Origin: Gymnopilus junonius | Taxonomy: Eukaryota > Basidiomycota > Agaricomycetes > Agaricales > Galerinaceae | Direction of reading: 5' to 3' | NCBI GenBank assembly: GCA_015501075.1 | Contig: JADNYJ010000001.1 | Location: 992,001-1,056,000, forward strand | DNA: 64,000 bases | Part shown: positions 44,324 to 55,970 of the stretch, piece by piece | How the letters are laid out: every line of letters begins with the position of its first letter | How positions within the stretch are numbered: position 1 is the stretch's first letter | The notes under the pieces: model-generated | Databases searched by the model: none | Told to the model about the DNA's origin: nothing | What the model saw: only the letters and a program-made list of their open reading frames with translations | Position numbers and translations under genes: made by a program

Positions 44324-45915
44324 ATGACGGCCATGCAACAACCCAAGTGCAGAAGATTGGTGCTAGACGCCGGCCCCCTCCTGTCTCTGTCTCCTTTGCG
44401 AGGCCTTGCGGAAACATATCTGACAGTACCGCAAGTTCTAGCCGAATTGAAAGATAGTCGTGCTCGAGAGCACTTCGAACGACTAGGCCTGCTTTCGGGA
44501 GTAAAGGTCGAGGTCAGGTCACCAGATGCAGCTAGTCTCGCTCTTGGTAGGCAGTTAAAATGAACTATTTATCGGTGGGTTGACAGAATGTACAACAGTG
44601 ATACAGTGGGCAAAGAAGACTGGAGATTACTCTGTGCTGTCGCATCCCGATCTTTGCGTGCTTGCTCTCACCTACTTACTGGATGAAGAGGATAAGAAGG
44701 CCAAGACGGAACAGAAGGGGCAAACACAATCTGGGACGGCAAGTGCTGTATACTCCAACGAATTTTTACTTCTGGCTAACTCCGTCGATAGTAGACTCCT
44801 GCAGAAGGTGATGAACCATCGATATCTGATTCCAAGGCGCAAGAGGCAAACGTAACAATAGAGGATATTACCGAGAAATTGGACGAGACGTCTCTCCGAG
44901 AAGCTGAATTTAGCGCTGAGGTGGATTTGGAGCCCGCAACTGAAGAGCTTCATGAAGATGACCAAACAACTAGCCAAGATTTAGAACAACTCGATGTGGA
45001 ACTTGTTCCCATCAACAATGAAACTTCGGCGACTCTACCGCAATCTGAAGCATCAACATCTGGCTCATCATCGGCATTCACTCCGCTATACGAGGATCCC
45101 TTAGATTCCGATGATGGAGAAGGTGAATGGATCACGCCTGATAACGTCGGCATTCACAAATCGAAAGCTCTTGATCTGCTCCCTAACGATGGTTTGAAAA
45201 ACAAGGGGAAAAAAGCGGCCGTCATTGGGTCTGGCTGCATGACCGCTGATTTTGCTATGCAAAATGTCCTCTTACAAATGGGCTTGAACCTGGTTGGCTT
45301 AGAAGGAAAGAGGATTGAAAAGGTCAAAAGCTGGGTTCTTCGGTGTCATGCTTGCTTCAAGTACGCGGGATTTTTAATCCTTTCCAATAAATCAGTAGCT
45401 AATTGTCCTTTCATAGAATATGCAAGGACAACTCAAAAAAATTCTGCCCCTCGTGTGGCAATCCTACTTTACTGAGGGCATCAGTGACCGTGGCTGTACC
45501 GAATGCTTCCGCTAACGCGCCGATAATGCAAGTCCATTTAAAACCTAACTTTCGGTATAAAACCAGAGGGACGAAATATTCTATCCCTCAGCCCAAACCG
45601 GGGTCAGCCAAGACAGGTCCAGGTACTGGACTTATTTTGAGAGAAGATCAGGTGGAATACATGCGTGCAAAGAAGAGGGCAGATGGAAAACGTGAAAGGG
45701 AGGAAGAAAAAGTCGTCAAGGGTATTCTTGCGAGGGGCATTGAAAGCAATGGCACTGGGGTCAGTAGTTGGATGGATCCAGATTGGGTTCCTGAGATCAT
45801 TAGTGTTGGATCTGGAGGAAAGGGTCGAACGATCCGAAATTCAAGGATGGACGGTGACATGCCGCAAATTGGTTATGGGCGTAAAAACCCCAATGAAAAG
45901 AGAAGAAAAAAATAG
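44324..45915 (+). CDS. NOB1: 20S pre-rRNA D-site endonuclease Nob1
   Basis: PIN-domain nuclease that makes the 3' end of 18S rRNA during late 40S maturation. Exons are 44324-44546, 44587-44747, 44795-45360 and 45417-45915 (1449 nt, 482 aa). The PIN domain starts RRLVLDAGPLLSLSPLRGLA with the metal-binding Asp at about residue 15, and continues with TVPQVLAELKD and KKTGDYSVLSHPDLCVLALT. An acidic linker follows. The zinc ribbon is WVLRCHACFKICKD with KFCPSCGNPTLL. The C-terminus is basic (RKNPNEKRRKK). The second donor was placed at 44748 because only that phase joins to the acidic linker. Convergent with ARPC3 (84 bp). Confidence 0.95.
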
Positions 45916-45999
45916 TCGTGCAGTACTCTTAAACATCGTTCCACGATTTCCATCCATTCCTTTTGTTCTTGAGTGATTTACAACATGTCTTAACCTAGA

Positions 46000-46698
46000 T
46001 TATGATCCCAAACTTCTGTTCATGAACCGTCTCTTTTGGAAGGACATCCACCATTTGCTGGGCTTGCCGGTGCCATCTGCGTATAATTTCTCTACTAAAC
46101 GAGCAGCTAATTCTTGTCGCACTTGTATCAGGTATTGACGAAGATATTCTGGCGCGAAACTAATTAGTATTAAACCGCAACGGGTGAAAGGGAAGGTCTC
46201 TACCCGCGTCTGCCCTACTTGCCGGGGGAGCATAATGGGCATTAAGAGCAAAGTTTGCATCTCCGGGAATGGGGAAGGTGTCTACAGAAAGGGTGTTCAA
46301 GAACTTGGCTGCCTCAATCTGGGTAGGAGGCGTGCGTTGACTGCCAAGTTTCGCAAGGCAGTCAGAGATGAAGAGAATAAGGACAATGAGGGTGCGGTCG
46401 GCAGGGCCCTTGATCTCAAAGTTTCTGAAGAGAGAGTTGGCGCGGAATAAGTCGAGAGTCTCGTCGATGATATCTGGCTGCGAAGGATCGGCTACGGAGG
46501 GATATGTTAATGCTCCAGAGTCTTCAATGCCGCAAAGTGATCACCTATGGGAGCTGGACCGCGAATACGGGTTCTGATGGGCAAGACGGATATATTTCCA
46601 ACCTGCCTGACATCGGGCTCCTCATTGAACGAGGAATGGTAGGCCTATACATTGTCAGTCATTTCCAGGCGCTGCGATGGCTTGACCCTTACTGGCAT
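46000..46698 (-). CDS. ARC18: Arp2/3 complex subunit 3 (ARPC3, p21-Arc)
   Basis: Subunit of the actin-nucleating Arp2/3 complex. Exons are 46693-46698, 46545-46644, 46204-46491 and 46000-46148 (543 nt, 180 aa). The first coding exon is six bases (ATG CCA), completed by AYHSSFNEEPDVRQVGNISV. Other landmarks are DIIDETLDLFRANSLFRNFE, IKGPADRTLI, FPIPGDANF and VRQELAARLVEKLYADGTGK with PSKWWMSFQKRRFMN near the end. Length and motifs match the family. Divergent from YVC1 with 121 bp between starts. Confidence 0.95.
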
Positions 46699-46819
46699 GG
46701 TTATGGACAGGGCGTTGTTTGCGACTAATTGGCTGTGACTTGCGCTAATGACGTCCGTCAGCTGATCAATAGGGGCGACTTGAACTTAAACTCGGCAGCG
46801 CGTTTATCCCACTGCACTC

Positions 46820-49800
46820 ATGGCCGACCTCCTCCGTCCTGTACTGCCCCAGGATGCAGACGACGTGGTATCTCTTATTTCCATAAACTCTGTCCATCCT
46901 TCCCCTGACACCTTAACAAGTGCGTGCTTCACCAAGTTCCTTCTGCATTCTGCCTTTTTATGTCTATTTCTGTACACAGAGCTTGTCAAGAGGCTTCGAG
47001 CATTAACTCTTACGCTACTTCCTGTTGAGGTCGACCCAGCCAGTATCAATGATCCAACTAGCAGGATTATAACTCCTCGAGTGATCAGTGCCTACAGAGC
47101 AGCTGCCGGAGACTTCATCGAGGCTGTAAGGGACATTACTTTATACAAGGCACAACGTCGTGACTTATCTTTCGTCAATGCGAGATAGCTGCCATACTGT
47201 CTGTTACGCGCGAGGGCTGAATTTATTTGGGACGCTAACCACAATGCAGCAGATTATGGGGAGAATCGTGGAAGAGGTATTTTTTTAATTCCTGCCTATC
47301 CCTTCCGCTAATTAGTCCATTCCAGCCACTGCTTGCGAGGTTCTGGCGCGTAGGATAGTGCACTTGGCTGAACCTGACAGAATCAGGGCCATCATGTCTA
47401 CTAGATACCAGCACCGTCAAATTGACGGCGACGAAAGTGACATGTCTAGCGCATTAGAGATGGCTATTGACCAACATTGGTATACCCCCAAACTGTTTAC
47501 GCAAGCTCTTGTAACTGACATCCATTATGTTGTGCAGCACGATATTTCTGTCCTCCAGTGAAGCTCAAGAAGGTGACTAGAGCTTTGATTCGAGATCATG
47601 ATGTCAGTATTTTGATGCATGGGTCAATATCAGTTGTCGATGCTCTATGGACTGGTGACCTCATTCAGATAAACAACAAGCATAATGATATCGAATGTAA
47701 GCACTTTACTTGATCTCGTATATTCAATAATTGTAAAACACTTTCAGATGTACCTTATGACGACACGCGCGAGCACTCTTTTTGGGGCCATTTTGATCCC
47801 GCTCGTTTATCCGTACCCAGGTTGATTTGCCGAAGTCAATGCAATGAGGAGTACTATTTGACGATGCTCTCCCAGGTATCAAAACATATTCCGCATTGCA
47901 ATGTGGCTACTATTCCTTTTTGTCTACTCGCAAGCAGGTCAGTTTGCTGGATCTGTGATTTCTTGCAGTCAAAAAATACCACGTTTCCCATCCAGTTCGA
48001 GAACCATTGGAACGTTTGGGTGACGCCCACAAATTTCTTGACAATTGGGAAATAGCCCTGTACGTTTTGGCTCTCTCATTCATTGTCGAAGGCATGTTTT
48101 GCGTCTCCCTGTACCTTCCCAAGCTTCATTGACGTTTTGGATATTAAGATCTGCACAAGGTATGTTTTTATGATTCTCTTCCAGGATATAAATTTAAACA
48201 GATGTTGCTAAGTTCTATGTCCTCCTCCGCCTCGTCACTTGGCGCGTGTTTTCCTTCTGGCAGGTCGTTGCCTTTGTAACGGACTCTTTGCTGCTGGCTG
48301 CTTTCATTCTCCGTATTGGTGGTCTGCTTGAGGAAGGCGACCGGGAGACATCCTTGCGACTGCATAGCTTTCAAGTCCTGAGTTGTGTGTCCCCTTTTAT
48401 ATGGTTCGTGTTTGATTCTTTTAGTCACCGACCGTCGTCACTTATCCATCCCGCTGCCAGGATGAGTAAGTGCTGCGAAAAGTGTAGCTTCCGATTTCTG
48501 ATCTGGATACATCAGAGCTTTTGACTGTTTTCGATGGGTACAAGTAGGGAATCTGCCATTTTCTTTGTCCGTGAATTTCATAGAGCTTTCCTAGGTATGT
48601 CGGAACAATGCAAATTTGCGTTGCCCGAATGCTAAAAGAATCAGGCATTTTTTTTGCTGTAACTATCATGTCCGTTATTACCCTTGCACGATTCTGACTT
48701 GTACCCGTAGTTGTTGTCTTTGCTGGCTATAGGGTTTGGGCAAGGCCTTTACGCACTAGATGCTGCCGACGGCTCAGCTGAACCGCCCTCGACGGTTCGT
48801 CGCGATTTTTTTTCAGCTCAATGACATCCCTCATTCTCTGCCCAGATCATCAACGTACTAGTACAAGCATTACTTCAGTGAGGCTACAGTCCCGGAGTCA
48901 TATACTATGAACTAATGCCCTTTTAAGGAATCCCAATTACGAAAAATTTGCTGCTAGGTTTGAGACATGGATCTTCTAATCCCTGCGAAGCTGACCTGTT
49001 CTACTTACAGCCCTACAGGTCTCTTACTGTTTTATCTGTGCGTCATTTCCAATTTATCAGTGTGCTGTATACTCAACATCTTTGTTCCTAGGTGGAATGC
49101 TGTAACAGTTATTGTGCTTTTGAATGTATTGATCTCTCTGTTTGCGTCGGCCTACTCTGATGTGAGTTGTTGACTGTCTCTATATTTTTTGGTCATTACG
49201 CATTCTTTTTTATCTAATAGATCGTCGATGATGCGGAGGCAGAGTATCTGGCCTTCTTCGCTGGCAAGACCATTAGTATGATCAGAGCACCTGATTCCTA
49301 TGTATACCCAGCACCATTCAATTTGGTGGAGGTGTTCTTGGTTGCGCCATTCGAGTGAGCCATTCAAGATTGATTAGAATTAAAGGAATTGTTCATCAAT
49401 ATTTACAGGTTCTTCCCTGTTATCGGATTGAGTGACAAACACTACGCAATAGTGAGTGTTTTCTTGCGTTGCAGTAATCTTTATATATCTGACAAATTAT
49501 ATAGCTCAATCGATACGTAATGAGTTTTGTCTTCTTCATTCCCCTTTGCTTCATCGCTCTCTATGAGTCGGCATTCAATCGGCGGAAGAACTCTTGGATG
49601 GAGACCTGGTTCAGGGGGATCGATGAAGGAGAAGAAGACTCTCCCGCTAATAGAGACCCCATTGTCGATGATCCAAACTGTCCTGGATTGCAAATCAGCA
49701 AAGTTCCATTCGAGGAGTTGATTAAAGTTTTCCCAAATACTGAGCAGGTTATTTTAGTCGCTCTGCTTCTTAACGACGCGTTGTGATGCTCATATGCTGT

Positions 49801-49904
49801 TTACTCTCATCTAGTCGAGTGAGGCCACTATTCTGAAGGAAATTGTTGAGGTCAAGAAGCAAATGCAGGTATTATTGGATAAGCTCGAAAACCTGCCGAA
49901 GTAA
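46820..49904 (+). CDS. YVC1: Vacuolar TRP-type cation/calcium channel Yvc1
   Basis: TRPY-family nonselective cation channel that releases Ca2+ from the vacuole. I resolve 23 exons, all phases consistent, giving 1869 nt and 622 aa; the largest are 49505-49747 and 48213-48403, and the smallest are 48149-48159 (11 nt) and 48461-48465 (5 nt). Landmarks are RARAEFIWDANHNAADYG, a series of hydrophobic segments (VVAFVTDSLLLAAFILRIGG, VTVIVLLNVLISLFASAY), FDGYKYVGTMQICVARMLKE, QALLQSPNYEKFA near the pore, and DSYVYPAPFNLVEVFLVAPF. The C-terminus has a coiled coil (SEATILKEIVEVKKQMQVLL). Intron 9 is GC-AG (donor 48092). Divergent from ARPC3, convergent with PSF2. Confidence 0.92.
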
Positions 49905-50087
49905 TCAAGCAGTTGTAACTTGTCTTGTAATGCAGCCAGTTGGACGTTTGTCACGATAATCGTGATATTTTCATTGATCTGTTCTAAATCCTAACTGACG
50001 ATATACTGTACAAATGGTCATTGCACCATACTATGTAACTTACAATACATGGTACGAATTAAGAATCGTTTCCTGATGCAAGGTCCA

Positions 50088-50873
50088 TCAAACGTTGGGT
50101 AACGGGTCTGGTGCTGGATTGCGAACTAACTGCGTTAAGATGCTCATAGACTGGACAAAATATGGTCTGATCTCGTTGATCTCCATAGAACATAGATTTG
50201 GCAGCTAAACCCCTTATTTAGCAATGAGTTGGCAGGGCAGGGAACTCATTCAGCGTACACTTAATTCACTATGATCAAGAGTCTTGAGACCTTCTCTGCT
50301 CTTAGCCTGACGGGCCTCTCGTAGGTCTTTCAGAAGGGAGCGTATCTTGTCAGGATTCTCTAAATCATCAGATGCACTGAAGATATTTCAATGCCATGTC
50401 AGAACATAGAATAAGGAAAGGACTAACACATCCAGAATGACTTTAGAAATTTCTGTAAATCGGAAAGGCAATTTACTAAATGACAGCTGCAACGTTTCTT
50501 CCGTTAATCTTTCTTGTAAGTAATCTTTCGCGACAGGACTCGTCAGCTGGGCATATTTACTATTTTTATGCAACATTCCAGCGCACCTGCGTTCAGCCAA
50601 GCAGGAGCCACTATGTGACATTTTTTCTTCAACTTTAGATTTACGGCCATCCATAACGGAATCTTGGCTTTATTTGGAGGACGGAAGGGACCATAAGCGC
50701 CCTGGAGACTTGGATTAACGGCCGAGCGACGCGTAGATTTACGTGACGAGTACCGATATGAAGGCGGTCTTCTCCATAGAGATCAAAGGGACGATCTCTA
50801 CCAATTGTTGAGAGGCAATAAGTTCTAGTTCTGGGGGTATCACCGACGCGCGTAGAGATTGAGGCAGGGCCAT
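50088..50873 (-). CDS. PSF2: GINS complex subunit Psf2
   Basis: Part of the Cdc45-MCM-GINS replicative helicase. Exons are 50754-50873, 50587-50701, 50428-50524, 50259-50376 and 50088-50204 (567 nt, 188 aa). The N-terminus ALPQSLRASVIPPELELIAS and LVEIVPLISMEKTAFISG are typical. Then come YGPFRPPNKAKIPLWMAVNL, LKLKKKCHIVAPAWL, LPFRFTEISKVILDVASDDL, and LLKDLREARQAKSREGLKTL. The length is the family's normal size. Shares a 198-bp divergent promoter region with the mitotic kinase haspin. Confidence 0.95.
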
Positions 50874-51071
50874 GGTAGATAATTCGAATGAGCAAAATTA
50901 ATTTAATTAAATTCCATTGAATGTGGATTGTACCCTCACGTGACTCGACGCGTCTCTTCGTCCCTTCCCGATTCGGAAGGATGAATCTCAACAACGACTC
51001 TCAATCTGTCTTCGGCGCTATTCTCCTCGCTGGTCCCTGTCATAGCAGCTATTATTCTATCGGCTGCGATT

Positions 51072-53817
51072 ATGCTTAGTTCTCGCACGAAACAGGTCAA
51101 TGCTTATGGCAAACGAGGACGAAGGATCGTTGACGCCCCGACGAATTCAGCCAACTCATCCGCTGTCCAAAGCTCGGGAATCATCAGCATTTTTGATGAT
51201 TTACCTCCGCCCCCTCAATTCAAGTCTCTCGCAAGCAAAATGAAGAAAAGAGAGAACATGGTAATGTCAAAATCAAGGTCGCCCTCGGTCAAAGTCGTTG
51301 GATTGCAAAAGAAGAAACGTCTATCGCCAGTCCTTTCTCCCATTCACAAGAAGCAGGTACCTCGTGTGGCACAAATTATGGCAGAAGAAATTTCGAAGTC
51401 AAAGGTTTCCGTTTCAAAGGCTAAATCCAACCGCATTAGAGCAGATAAGCTTGAAGGTTTCGTCAGGCCTCCTCCATCTCCTCGGACACCATTATCAGTA
51501 ATGTTGAATATGCCAGGGTCACCTGCAGTCTCTCGTAATTTTTGCATCAACCAAATCAAACCAACAACGAAGTCGAACAAGTTGTTTTCTCCCTTTGTTG
51601 ATGTAAATATCACAGTACTCGACGAGAAAGGCCGCACTGTCCGTACGGAAAGAAGAGTCTCACAACCAAAAGGACAAATGGTCTCATCTCCATCTAATAA
51701 AATTCGTTCTCGTGTTCAAGCGAAACCTCACGTCCTCCCAGCCTCTCCATCCACGGATAGTGAGTTCGAGATAGATCACTTGCCCAGAGCTGGAAAGCTA
51801 CAGCTTCCTCACAGAAAGACGATTATTCTTTCTGACGAGTCAGGATCTGAAGAAGACTATATACCTATAACTAAACGCCAATCCTCCAAAGAGATGGCAG
51901 GTACTTCGAAGCTATCGATTCCTGATTCGAAACCTGCCAAACGATCGAAAGCGATAGTCGAGGTAGTGATTCCACCAGCACCGTATAAACTACCTCGCCT
52001 GCTGCTTGAAGCGGAACCACCATCGTCACCTCCGCCTCCAGATGATTATTATGATGTCCAAGACAGTCCCATCCGGCCCGCTGTACCACAGCCTGTTCCC
52101 ATAACCTCCAGTCAACGATACCATTTCATTCCCTCCCCCACTCTGAAACCACGCCAACTGACTCCCATTAAAGCTGGCCGGAAAAGATTCTTCGAGCCAT
52201 TATCCCCGCCTTCTCCCACGACTCCGACAGATTTCGATCTCTCTATTGACTTCTCTAACCTTAGTTTGAGTTCTAGCACCCAGGTGCCAGGTCAACAGGA
52301 CTTTGAAGCTCCTGAATACCTCCTTCCCCTTCTGGAGGAATGCAGCCAGGAAACATCTGGACCCTATAACTTTTCGGCATTCATAGAGTCATTCCCTTAT
52401 GACCCCATCTTACAATCTGCATGTGAAAGTAGAGCCCCAGAATTGCATTTCAGGAAAATTGGAGAAGCGAGCTACTCCGAGGTTTTCGGTATAGGCGACG
52501 TCGTGTTGAAAGTCATTCCTATCCGAGATGAGTCAAGGGTAAGTGCAAATGCAGAAGAAGAGGACGGACCAGCTCCCAGTGACGCGAAAGACGTTCGCAA
52601 AGAGATCATTGTAACCAGAGCTATGGGCGAAGTATATACTGGGTTTGTCAAACTTCTGAAGACATATGTTGTGAAGGGCAAGTATCCAGAAATGTTGCTC
52701 CAGCTATGGGACGAATATAATGAGCGCAAAGGGTCTGAGAGCGTTCGTCCAGGTAAATTTTCCGTGTGTTATTCTTGTGATGCATCCTGATTGTTCTCTT
52801 GCAGACACCTTCAAGGTATCACAAACATATGCCATCATCGTTCTTCCAAACGGAGGCCCAGATCTGGAAGCATACACCTTCCGCAGCTCTAGTAGGGTAG
52901 GCTGGAGACAAGCCTGCAGTCTTTTCTGGCAAGTTGCAAAAGCCTTAGCACATGCTGAACTCCTCGTCTCTTTTGAGGTATATATTATTCCCGCCTTTAA
53001 CAGTATCCCTCTAATTAGCTTCCCGCAGCATCGTGATCTTCATTGGGGACAGATTCTGGTCAAGGACCTTCCAATGCAGACGAATGCGTTGAAGCCCTCA
53101 AATCTGAACCAGAAGGCAAAGACAAAAACTCGGGTTCGGATGGATGATCTCTCTCATGGTGTCCAGGCCACTGTGATCGATCTGGGCTTATCAAGGATGG
53201 AGGCCGGTGACGGAGGAAGTGGAGATCGTGTTCATTGGACGCCATTCGATGAAGAAGTGTTCATGGGAGATGGTCAGCAATAATATTCTGCCTGTCACTG
53301 ATCCCTAACTCACTCGTTGAATTATCATCTTCAGGCGATTATCAATTCGACGTCTATCGGATGATGAAAAACGCAACAGGCGGTGATTGGGAAAATTTCC
53401 ACCCCATGACTAACATCCTGGTAAGCTTCTCCATGTTTTACTTCCTTGCGGCTGTTGACAAGCTTACTTTAGTGGCTGCACTATCTGCTTCAAAAACTCT
53501 TATATTCGAAAGGCCTGAAGCCTCCAAGCAAACCGCGGAAGACCAAAGCTGCCTCAGAAGCGCCAGTACCTTCAACTTCCGAAGGCGCATTCTCCGAGAA
53601 AGACTGTTACGAATGCTTAATGGACCTCGAGGACTGGTTGCACAAATCTGTTACAGTGATTCCATCACGCAACCCGGTCACCACGATGAAAGGCAAGGGA
53701 AGAAGCAAGCCACAGGCACGTATTCAACCTTCTGTGTCTCTGGGACCTGACCGCGCTGGCGAAGTCATTACTTATGGAGTGAAGAAGGGATGGATCGAAG
53801 CAACCCGGTTGTATTAA
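51072..53817 (+). CDS. Serine/threonine-protein kinase haspin
   Basis: Mitotic kinase that phosphorylates histone H3 Thr3 to recruit the chromosomal passenger complex. Exons are 51072-52752, 52805-52977, 53029-53272, 53335-53420 and 53473-53817 (2529 nt, 842 aa). The N-terminal 450 residues are basic, Ser/Pro-rich and probably disordered. The kinase domain begins around FRKIGEASYSEVFGIGDVVL (Gly-loop), with VTRAMGEVYTGFVKLLKTYV. The catalytic loop is HRDLHWGQILVK (about D621). The metal-binding segment is VIDLGLSRM, then WTPFDEEVFMGDGDYQFDVY and YRMMKNATGGDWENFHPMTN, which are haspin-specific. The end is DWLHKSV and a basic tail. Confidence 0.93.
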
Positions 53818-54011
53818 TCTTAACTGTATACCCTGTATTTGTTGTTGGATCCTTCCTTCTCGAGAATTGCAGGATTGTAGTACAGATTGTTGTTCGGAAA
53901 GTTTCCAGTCCCCAGAAATCGTGTAGCGATCCACGTGACAAATTTTTTCGGCGCTTCCCCTTCGCTTAAAATAGGCCTCTACTTCTGTAATTACTTTTTC
54001 TCTGCCCACCC

Positions 54012-55614
54012 ATGGCGTCCACTTCGACCGCCAATGCCTCCAATGGCAACGATGATACCATATCGCAACCCGTCGTATTCATGACTGAAACGCAGTATCC
54101 ACTTCCTTCCCAAAAATTCATGATTCCAACGTCATGGCGGCGGTACCAACTTTCGCAGTTAATCAACAAAGCATTATCATTGGAGAAGCCAGTTCCATTC
54201 GATTTTTTAGTTAGAGGAGAACTTTTACATACGACCCTCAGCGAATGGTGCAAGGAAAATGGGGTTGGTGAAGTGAGTCCGAACCAATTTGCCATTTTCT
54301 AGCACGCCTCGACTTGTGCATGTTGACCCCCCATTCTACTGTAGGAAGAAACCCTTGAGATTGAATATATTGAGTCCGTCATGCCACCTCAGAAGATGTC
54401 GGATTTCCCACATGAAGATTGGGTGTCAGCTATCTCTTGTCAAGTTCCAGGGTGTGTTCTGTATTTTTGAGAACGATGGCACACCTTGAACTCGTCTCCA
54501 GTTACTTTCTAACCGCGTCATACGACGGTCAAATACGTGCCTTTGACTATTCTAAATATCTTTGCGCAAGCGTTACAGCACATGCAGCACCAATTACTTC
54601 TCTGTGTGTCTTGCTGCCTGAAGAGTCCACCAATGTCATGGACACGACCACCGACTCGACAAATACTTCGTACACAATTGCCACAGCATCCCAGGATCTT
54701 ACTGCTCAGTTAACCCAATTGACTCTTGGCACTCCACCTTCTTTATCTACTTCAAAAGTCCTCGCGACACTGCACTTGCACACCTCTACAGTTTCCTCTG
54801 TCTCTGCCGACGCCAGTTCTAAACACCTTCTCACTGCCTCTTGGGACGGTCTGATAGGGCTATGGGACACATTTGTGCCGTCCGAAGATGAAGTACCTGA
54901 ACCTACGCTGAATGAGCGTGATAGAAAAAAAAGGCGTAAGCTGGACAGCGAGAATGACAAGCAGAGGCCGAGGAAGAAGGCCCCACTAAAGGTGCTGAAA
55001 TCACACACGGGGAGGGTTTCGAAAGCAATTTTTGCACCCACTCCTTTGGAACGGACAACGAACACGAAATCAGGGAAGGCCTATAGTTGTGGCTTTGATT
55101 CTACGGTGAGGGTTTGGGATTTAGATCATGGCGTTTGTGAGCACACTATTGTGAGTTTGGTTTCCTAGTTGTTTTTTGAAGATCGTTTGAAGCTGATTAT
55201 TCCTTTCAATTCACAGAGCGCCTCTGAGAAGCCTTTTTAAACATGACAGTTATTCCGCAAACACCCACCTCCATCCTCGCTCTATCCACAGACCGCACAA
55301 TGTCTTTGTACGATGTTCGTTCACCGACCTCGACATTCGGCAGTTTATCATCTTCCGCCGTTGCAACTTTCGTCCACCCTGCGACGCCTTCGTGCGTTGT
55401 TGCCTCTGAAGTCAATGCTCATCAGTTGGTAAGCGGAGCGTACGATGGAGTCGTGAGGGTATGGGATGTAAGGAGCACTAAAGGGGCCATCTCAAGCTTT
55501 AAATCTTGGGAAGGAAAGAAGAAGATAATGAGTATGGATTGGAAGAAGGGCGTGGTGGGTGTGGGTGGAGAAGGAGGCTTAGAAGTTTGGAGGGTCGGGG
55601 AGGAGAGGGCATAG
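54012..55614 (+). CDS. YTM1: Ribosome biogenesis WD40 protein Ytm1/WDR12; one-base frameshift in last exon
   Basis: Subunit of the Nop7-Erb1-Ytm1 (PeBoW) complex, needed for 60S maturation and removed by the AAA protein Rea1. Exons are 54012-54272, 54345-54451, 54502-55150 and 55217-55614. The N-terminal NLE/UBL domain is VVFMTETQYPLPSQKFMIPT to EETLEIEYIESVMPPQK; SDFPHEDWVSAISCQ leads into seven WD repeats (FLTASYDGQIRAFDYSK, LLTASWDGLIGLWDT, AYSCGFDSTVRVWDLDHG). In exon 4 the written frame stops after SASEKPF at 55239, while the remaining repeats (STDRTMSLYDVR, LVSGAYDGVVRVWDVR) continue one base off. Adding one T to the run at 55234-55238 restores 471 aa, the normal size. Confidence 0.9.
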
Positions 55615-55970
55615 ATAAAGGGATTTGAAAGTAGATTGTTGCACCTCAAATTGGATAAGGCTACATTTTACTATGGGATCGTCAATGCTTTCAAACTTTA
55701 GTCCTGTGCTTTCACTTGTGAAGGTGGCCTTTGTCCAAATTTCGGTTGTCCACAACTTCTTGTCCACGTACCACCCATCATTTTCTTTCGCTTCAGTTTG
55801 CCTGAACAAAAACACGGATATATTGAATGTGGACTGCCAGGCCTTTTTCAAATCGAACTAACCACAACTAACCGACATATCTAATAGAGAAAATAGAAAT
55901 GCAATATAAATATCATGGAACCGTTCACCGAATTAATAAATTCTAACAAAAATAGTCAAGATAAGTATGA

